Origin: an uncultured Eubacteriales bacterium
Lineage (GTDB): Bacteria; Bacillota; Clostridia; Oscillospirales; Oscillospiraceae
Reading direction: 5' to 3'
Assembly: GCA_900554705.1 (NCBI GenBank)
Contig: USIH01000074.1
Span: forward strand, 1 to 9,606
DNA: 9,606 nucleotides
The position numbers and the translations under genes were made by a program. The notes beneath the pieces were generated by a model. It worked only from the letters and a program-made list of their open reading frames with translations. It was not told the DNA's origin and did no database searches. Positions 6,096 through 9,606 of this stretch are shown here, in pieces (positions within the stretch are counted from its first letter, which is position 1; each line of letters begins with the position of its first letter).

Positions 6096-7265
6096 ATGAG
6101 ACGGGTGATCAGCATTTTACTATGCCTGTGTCTGCTGGGCAGCATCGCACCCATTGCAGCAGCGATCACGGTCGCTTCCGGAGAATGCGGCGAAAACCTG
6201 ACATGGACACTTGACAGCGACGGCACATTGGTCATTTCCGGAAACGGGGACATGGAACAGTACGACGTCAGCCAGAAAGGGGGCGGCGCGGTCGCCCCTT
6301 GGCGTGATGTAGAAATAGGGCGCGTGGTGATCGAAGAAGGCGTGACGAGCATCGGCAGTTACGCGTTTTTCAAAAGCAACTTAACAAGTGTGAGCATACC
6401 GTCAAGTGTAAAAAGCATCGGAGCGCACGCCTTCCTTGGCTGCGAGTCCCTGCGCAGCGTTTCCATTGCGGAGGGGGTCGAGCGCATTGAGGAGAGTGCG
6501 TTCAATATGTGCGTGAGCTTAGAAGAGATCGAACTACCGGAGAGCTTAGCGGAGATCGGCACGGCGGCATTCGGTTACTGCGGCGCGCTGAAAGGCATTG
6601 TCATCCCGCGTGGCGTGACGCGCATTGAAACGGCTGTGTTTGCTTCCTGCACCGAGCTGAGGCGCGTTGTCCTCCCAGAGGGTATGAAAGGCATTGGCAC
6701 CAATGCTTTTTTATCCTGCGAGAGCTTGCAGGAGATCGACATTCCGGCGAGTGTAACGGAGATCGGGGAGGGTGCTTTTTGTGGTTGTGAGCGTCTGACG
6801 CGTGTCAGGCTCCCCTATGGCATAACAAGCATAGAGGCCTCTACCTTTTCCAACTGTCTCAGCTTAAGGAGCGTCACGCTCCCCAAGAGCGTGACATATC
6901 TCGGGGAAGGGGCGTTTTCTAACTGCGAGAGCCTGATCGGATTTGTCGTTCCGGAGAGCGTTACAGATGCACACGTTTTCGCGTTTCGTTTTGGTTGCGC
7001 TTCGTTAAAGGGCATTGCCTTTTGCGGTGAAAAGAGAAAGGGCTGGGAAGACAGGTGCGTTGGCAATATAGAGGGGCGCATCGTGGCGTTTTATCCGCGG
7101 CAGTGGGATGAAGACCCGTCGTGGGCGAAGACGCGGCAGCAAGAGGAGAATGTGCTTTGGTACGCGTTTGACAAAAAGGGTGTTACGCGCGGCCTGCCCA
7201 GCTATGTATTTCCCTATGTGATGACGGCTGTGGCGTCGGCAATGCTCTGGACGCCGGATAGATAA
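6096..7265 (+). CDS. Secreted BspA-like leucine-rich-repeat protein
   Basis: This 389-residue protein is predicted to be exported and probably mediates binding at the cell surface or to host or bacterial partners; no enzymatic motif is seen. A signal peptide (1-23) has basic residues, a long hydrophobic core and an APIAAA end. The mature N-terminus, with CGENLTWTLDSDGTLVISGN (31-50), is the usual lead-in of BspA-type proteins. Ten LRR_5-type repeats follow, marked by IGxxAF or its variants at residues 86, 108, 131, 154, 177, 200, 223, 246, 269 and 292: one step of 22, then all 23. A Cys sits at the turn of most repeats. Residues 310-389 are a Trp- and charge-containing tail without repeats, LPXTG, lipobox or clear membrane helix, so the anchor is unknown. 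AGGAGG (6083-6088) lies 7 bases before the ATG. The gene has more AT-rich codons than its neighbours, which may indicate transfer. Confidence 0.88.
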   Translation: MRRVISILLCLCLLGSIAPIAAAITVASGECGENLTWTLDSDGTLVISGNGDMEQYDVSQKGGGAVAPWRDVEIGRVVIEEGVTSIGSYAFFKSNLTSVSIPSSVKSIGAHAFLGCESLRSVSIAEGVERIEESAFNMCVSLEEIELPESLAEIGTAAFGYCGALKGIVIPRGVTRIETAVFASCTELRRVVLPEGMKGIGTNAFLSCESLQEIDIPASVTEIGEGAFCGCERLTRVRLPYGITSIEASTFSNCLSLRSVTLPKSVTYLGEGAFSNCESLIGFVVPESVTDAHVFAFRFGCASLKGIAFCGEKRKGWEDRCVGNIEGRIVAFYPRQWDEDPSWAKTRQQEENVLWYAFDKKGVTRGLPSYVFPYVMTAVASAMLWTPDR

Positions 7266-7302
7266 TGAACGGGGTCGCCCACAGAGGGCGACCTCGTTCA
7301 TT
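7264..7302. terminator. Bidirectional terminator between the LRR gene and the GIY-YIG gene
   Basis: A 17-bp stem (7264-7280 with 7286-7302) with one G-U wobble closes a 5-base loop. Two bases of the LRR stop TAA (7263-7265) and the whole stop TGA of the convergent gene (7298-7300, minus strand) are in the stem. The T-runs on both sides are weak, so termination may be less complete than at 5526-5567. Confidence 0.7.
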
Positions 7303-7567
7303 GCTCCTGCGCATGGTATGGAAAACGGCTGAGCAGGGCGAGCTTTTCCTCGCGCGGCAGCTGCTTGATGGCATATTCGCGGCGCAGTGCCTCCGACATG
7401 GAGCCGCACGGCTCCAGATAGACCGGCGTCAGCGGCGCACGGCCGCGCGTGTATTTTGCGCCCTTTCCGCTGCGATGGGCGGCAAGACGGTGCGAAAAAT
7501 CATCCGTCGCGCCGGTGTAGAGCGTTCCGTCGCCGCAGCGGAGAATATAGACGCACCACTGCTTCAT
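7298..7567 (-). CDS. GIY-YIG nuclease-domain protein (YhbQ/YazA-like, UPF0213)
   Basis: This 89-residue protein is a single GIY-YIG domain with almost nothing else. It shows WCVYILRC with VYI at 6-8, LYTGATDD with YTG at 17-19, the catalytic-type Arg in SHRLAAH (R27), a GKGAKYTRGRAPL loop (34-46) and the metal-binding-type Glu in LRREYAIKQL (E64). All key positions of an active nuclease are kept. The biological role of this stand-alone class is poorly defined; structure-specific DNA cleavage or repair is suggested by family resemblance. The ORF extends 15 codons further upstream, but the ATG at 7567 forms an ATGA overlap with the stop of the Dabb gene, follows GTGGAG closely and begins at the domain edge, so I chose it. 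It is transcribed from the Dabb promoter. Confidence 0.85.
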   Translation of the reverse strand: MKQWCVYILRCGDGTLYTGATDDFSHRLAAHRSGKGAKYTRGRAPLTPVYLEPCGSMSEALRREYAIKQLPREEKLALLSRFPYHAQEQ

Positions 7568-7848
7568 CGCTCCACGTCGATGGCGCAGCGCTCCGTGCGG
7601 ATGGATTTGCACAGTGCGGAGACGGCAAGGTGGCGCGGGTCGTTCTTATAGCGCTGCACGTCCTCCAGCGAGTCAAAGTCCGAGATCAGAACGGCGTCAA
7701 ACGCGCTGTCCTTCACGGCGCTGCGGCGGACTTCCATCCCGCGGATGCACTCGATCACGCCGTCGAGCGCGGCAAGACGGGTCAAAAAGGTTTCCGCCTC
7801 CGCTTCGCAGCCCTCGCGGAATTTCCACATTACGATGTGTCTTATCAT
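7564..7848 (-). CDS. Dabb (stress-responsive alpha/beta barrel) domain protein
   Basis: This 94-residue protein is one ferredoxin-like Dabb domain: MIRHIVMWKF at the N-terminus with the conserved His4, a central strand FDAVLISDFDS (50-60), and YKNDPRHLAV (67-76), the family's usual Y-x-x-x-P-x-H segment. Such proteins form dimeric barrels; their functions in bacteria are mostly unknown, and some plant and actinobacterial relatives act on polyketides. I infer no specific substrate here. The ATG at 7848 has AAGGAGG 9 bases upstream; a longer in-frame start at 7881 lies upstream of that ribosome binding site and is rejected. The gene overlaps the GIY-YIG gene by 4 bases, so the two are co-translated. 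Confidence 0.85.
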   Translation of the reverse strand: MIRHIVMWKFREGCEAEAETFLTRLAALDGVIECIRGMEVRRSAVKDSAFDAVLISDFDSLEDVQRYKNDPRHLAVSALCKSIRTERCAIDVER

Positions 7849-7870
7849 GGGTTCATCCCTCCTTACCGAT

Positions 7871-7899
7871 ACGATACCCAAAAATCACCGGAAAGTCAA
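7871..7899 (-). promoter_or_regulatory. Promoter of the Dabb/GIY-YIG gene pair
   Basis: On the minus strand TTGACT (7894-7899), a 17-base spacer and TATCGT (7871-7876) match sigma-A spacing. Transcription would begin near 7864, directly at the AAGGAGG ribosome binding site, leaving a leader of only about 16 bases. Confidence 0.6.
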
Positions 7900-7954
7900 C
7901 ACGGAAAATTCACACTTTGCTCATATTCCCGTGGTATTCTCATGAAAAAATGGA

Positions 7955-7983
7955 TTGAAAATACCGGTCAATTATGGTATGAT
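7955..7983 (+). promoter_or_regulatory. Promoter of the parvulin gene
   Basis: TTGAAA (7955-7960), a 17-base spacer and TATGAT (7978-7983) with the extended element TGG directly before it make a strong sigma-A promoter. Transcription should begin near 7990, about 25 bases before the ATG at 8015. The -35 box doubles as an in-frame TTG, which explains why the reading frame looks 20 codons longer than the gene. Confidence 0.8.
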
Positions 7984-8014
7984 AATCAAAATTTTCCCGA
8001 AAGGATCGAGCACA

Positions 8015-9514
8015 ATGGAAAACGAAAACTACCGGCCCGAGGAAACGACCGAGGCCGAGGAAACGACGGAGACCGAAGCGACGGCAGAGCCGGAAAATGC
8101 GGCAGAGCCGGAAAAGGCGGCAGAGCCGGAAAAAGCGGAAGAAACGGTCAAGGGGAAGAAGGCGTCCAATCCGGCGCTGGTCGGCGGCCTGATCGCCATC
8201 GTTCTTGCGCTTTTGGCAGCGGGTCTGTTCCTCATCATCCGCTATACCAACAAAGACAACGACGAGCCAAAGCAGACCGAGACGCCCGCGACGACGCAGG
8301 CGGCCACGGAGACCCCCGCGAGCACGCAGCCGTCGGAGGACAAGGTTCTCTACAACACCGTGGTTCCTCCGCACAGCGGTTCGCAGTACGGAAAGAACGC
8401 CGTGACGGATCTTGGCGTTTATGCCGTTTCCGCCGCGTCGCCGGACAGTGAGACGATGCTTGCCGTGGTCGCGCAGAACGGCGACGGCGAGGACATCCTC
8501 AACAACGCCCAGTTCCAGCTCTACTACTGGATGGAGTTCTATCAGATGATGGAGAGCTACGGCGACTACGTTCTTTATTTCGGCCTCAACCCCAACGCCT
8601 CCTTCGCCGGACAGGCCTCTCTTGCGGAGAACATGACGTGGGAGCAGTACTTCGTGGATTCCGCGACGCACTCCTTTGCCAACTACTACGCTCTGAGCAA
8701 GGGCGCGGAGGAGGCGGGCTATGAGCTGCCGCAGGAGGCGGAGAAGTATATCGCGAGCCTCACCGATGAGGACGGCGACTTTGAAGCGCAGCTGAAGGGA
8801 AACGGCTTTGCCTCCGCAGACGAGTATATCAAGAAGACCTTCGGCGACGGCGCCGATCTACAGGATTATATCGACTACCTGCGGATGTACTACTACGGTG
8901 TGAGCTACTACAACAACGTGCTCTACGGCGAGCCTGCCGATGCCCTGACGGACGCGGAGATCGAGAAGTATTACACGCAGCACAGCGAGGAATTTGCGGA
9001 CGTTCCCAAGGTCAACAACGTCAATGTCCGCCACATCCTCATCACGCCGGAAGAGCAGAACAGCGACGGCACGTATACCGATGAGGCGTGGGCAGCGGCA
9101 GAGCAAAAGGCCAACGAGCTGCTGGCACAGTGGCAGAAGGAGCCGACGGAGGAAAATTTCGCGGCGCTTGCCAATCAGAACTCCGACGACCCCGGCTCGA
9201 ACACGACCGGCGGCCTTTATGAAGAAGTTCGCCCGGGGCAGATGGTCACGGAGTTTGACGAGTGGTGCTTTGATACCGACCGCAAGGTCGGCGACGCGGC
9301 GATCGTCAAGACCACCTACGGCTACCACATCATGTTCTTTGCCGGCTACGGCGAGGGACGCTATTGGGTGGACAAGGTTCGCTCCGCCATCGCCGCGCCC
9401 ATTGCGGAAGAGGCAATGAATGCGCTGAAGGAAAAGTACCCCGTGCTCTTCGACTACACGCAGCTGCGCGTCTTCGATCTGGCCTCGGCCAGCGCAACGG
9501 CGGAAACCGAATAA
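8015..9514 (+). CDS. Membrane-anchored parvulin-type peptidyl-prolyl cis-trans isomerase (PrsA/SurA-like)
   Basis: This extracytoplasmic foldase is predicted to speed prolyl isomerisation in exported proteins. Of 499 residues, 1-50 are an acidic, Glu/Pro/Thr/Ala-rich cytoplasmic tail with a six-residue repeat (AEPEKA type, 24-42). Residues 53-76 form one membrane helix followed by positive residues, and 82-110 are a Thr/Pro-rich linker. Residues 130-330 are a Tyr- and acid-rich helical chaperone-like region, as in SurA_N or PrsA proteins. The rotamase domain (about 334-445) shows VNVRHILITPEE (336-347), FAALANQNSDDPGSNTTGG (382-400), the PGQM...F segment and TTYGYHIMFF (433-442). It is not a lipoprotein, unlike Bacillus PrsA. 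The ATG at 8015 has AAAGGA (8000-8005) 9 bases upstream; the upstream TTG belongs to the promoter. A terminator follows, so the gene is probably monocistronic. Confidence 0.92.
   Translation: MENENYRPEETTEAEETTETEATAEPENAAEPEKAAEPEKAEETVKGKKASNPALVGGLIAIVLALLAAGLFLIIRYTNKDNDEPKQTETPATTQAATETPASTQPSEDKVLYNTVVPPHSGSQYGKNAVTDLGVYAVSAASPDSETMLAVVAQNGDGEDILNNAQFQLYYWMEFYQMMESYGDYVLYFGLNPNASFAGQASLAENMTWEQYFVDSATHSFANYYALSKGAEEAGYELPQEAEKYIASLTDEDGDFEAQLKGNGFASADEYIKKTFGDGADLQDYIDYLRMYYYGVSYYNNVLYGEPADALTDAEIEKYYTQHSEEFADVPKVNNVNVRHILITPEEQNSDGTYTDEAWAAAEQKANELLAQWQKEPTEENFAALANQNSDDPGSNTTGGLYEEVRPGQMVTEFDEWCFDTDRKVGDAAIVKTTYGYHIMFFAGYGEGRYWVDKVRSAIAAPIAEEAMNALKEKYPVLFDYTQLRVFDLASASATAETE
8084..8137 (+). 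repeat. Three tandem 18-bp repeats inside the parvulin gene
   Basis: Units 8084-8101, 8102-8119 and 8120-8137 all begin GCAGAGCCGGAAAA and differ only at 1-2 bases of the last codons. They encode the repeated acidic hexapeptide (AEPENA, AEPEKA, AEPEKA) in the cytoplasmic tail. Unit length is a multiple of three, so gain or loss of copies would keep the frame. Confidence 0.85.
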
Positions 9515-9523
9515 ACATCATAC

Positions 9524-9553
9524 AACCGGTGGCGTCTTCGGACGCCACCGGTT
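9524..9553 (+). terminator. Terminator of the parvulin gene
   Basis: A perfect 13-bp GC-rich stem (9524-9536 with 9541-9553) is closed by a C-UUCG-G tetraloop, which is exceptionally stable in RNA. It lies 9 bases after the stop codon. No T-run follows directly; instead the 36-bp repeat core begins on the last two bases of the stem. Confidence 0.75.
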
Positions 9554-9606
9554 CAGACTGTCAAAAAAGTCCGTAACCGTCAAAATGGTTCAACTATTTT
9601 TAGAAA
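9552..9606 (+). repeat. Right copy of the terminal inverted repeat (36-bp perfect core at 9552-9587)
   Basis: The core is the exact reverse complement of 29-64, beginning TTCAGACTGTC and ending GTCAAAATG. It includes GTCAAAA at 9560-9566 and at 9579-9585, and a small GACT/AGTC inverted pair. The similarity resumes at 9595-9606, the very edge of the window, at 11 of 12 bases. As at the left end, it lies directly behind a terminator and is oriented the same way relative to the transcript arriving at it. Confidence 0.8.

Noticed and set aside
7955..8014. TTG start for a 20-residue longer parvulin
   Set aside because: The TTG is the -35 box of a strong promoter, and the predicted transcription start lies after it; the ATG at 8015 has its own ribosome binding site.
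7387..8451. A 354-codon plus-strand frame rich in Gly, Arg and Lys
   Set aside because: It is a shadow of the Dabb and GIY-YIG genes and of the acidic repeat of the parvulin gene; it has no ribosome binding site and crosses three well-supported genes and their promoters.
7940..8671. A 243-codon minus-strand frame opposite the parvulin gene
   Set aside because: Its low-complexity Leu/Arg/Phe repeats are the reverse complement of the acidic hexapeptide repeat; there is no independent support.
29..9587. A 9.5-kb composite transposon bounded by the 36-bp inverted repeats
   Set aside because: No transposase, integrase or resolvase is present, the cargo is mostly housekeeping genes with complete operons, and no target-site duplication can be seen because the flanks are outside the window.

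Overview
The window looks like chromosomal DNA from a GC-rich Gram-positive anaerobe, most likely a gut clostridium of the Oscillospirales/Ruminococcaceae type. This is inferred from the protein families (TagO-like transferase, FeoAB, a BspA-like leucine-rich secreted protein, a membrane-anchored parvulin), from strong AGGAGG-type ribosome binding sites, and from sigma-A-like promoters in GC-rich coding DNA. No rRNA, tRNA, CRISPR array, transposase, integrase or phage gene was seen. Most of the window is ordinary housekeeping and accessory sequence.

Layout. (1) Positions 117-3337, minus strand: a compact operon trpS - tagO/wecA-like - wecB/mnaA-like. It is read from a near-consensus promoter at 3377-3405 and ends at a 22-bp hairpin at 63-113. 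The last two genes act in sequence on UDP-GlcNAc: lipid-linked GlcNAc is made by the first, and UDP-ManNAc by the second. That is the start of wall-teichoic-acid-linker or related surface-glycan synthesis. (2) Positions 3517-5528, plus strand: feoA-feoB, ferrous iron uptake, overlapping by 4 bp. A perfect 10-bp inverted repeat lies in the trpS/feoA divergent region. (3) Positions 5565-5912, minus strand: a small XRE-family regulator, convergent with feoB and sharing one bidirectional terminator with it. (4) Positions 6096-7265, plus strand: a secreted leucine-rich-repeat protein with ten repeats on a nearly strict 23-residue period, divergent from the regulator. (5) Positions 7298-7848, minus strand: a two-gene unit, a Dabb-domain protein followed by a GIY-YIG nuclease-domain protein with an ATGA overlap. 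(6) Positions 8015-9514, plus strand: a single-pass membrane-anchored parvulin-type peptidyl-prolyl isomerase with its own promoter and a UUCG-loop terminator.

The most unusual structure is outside the genes. A 36-bp perfect inverted repeat lies at the two extreme ends (29-64 and 9552-9587), in each case directly behind the outermost terminator and in the same orientation relative to the transcription arriving at it. Similarity continues to the window edges. This suggests a dispersed 3'-end-associated repeat, and possibly that the window is an assembly contig that broke at that repeat. Both convergent gene junctions also use a terminator hairpin whose stem contains stop-codon bases of both flanking genes.
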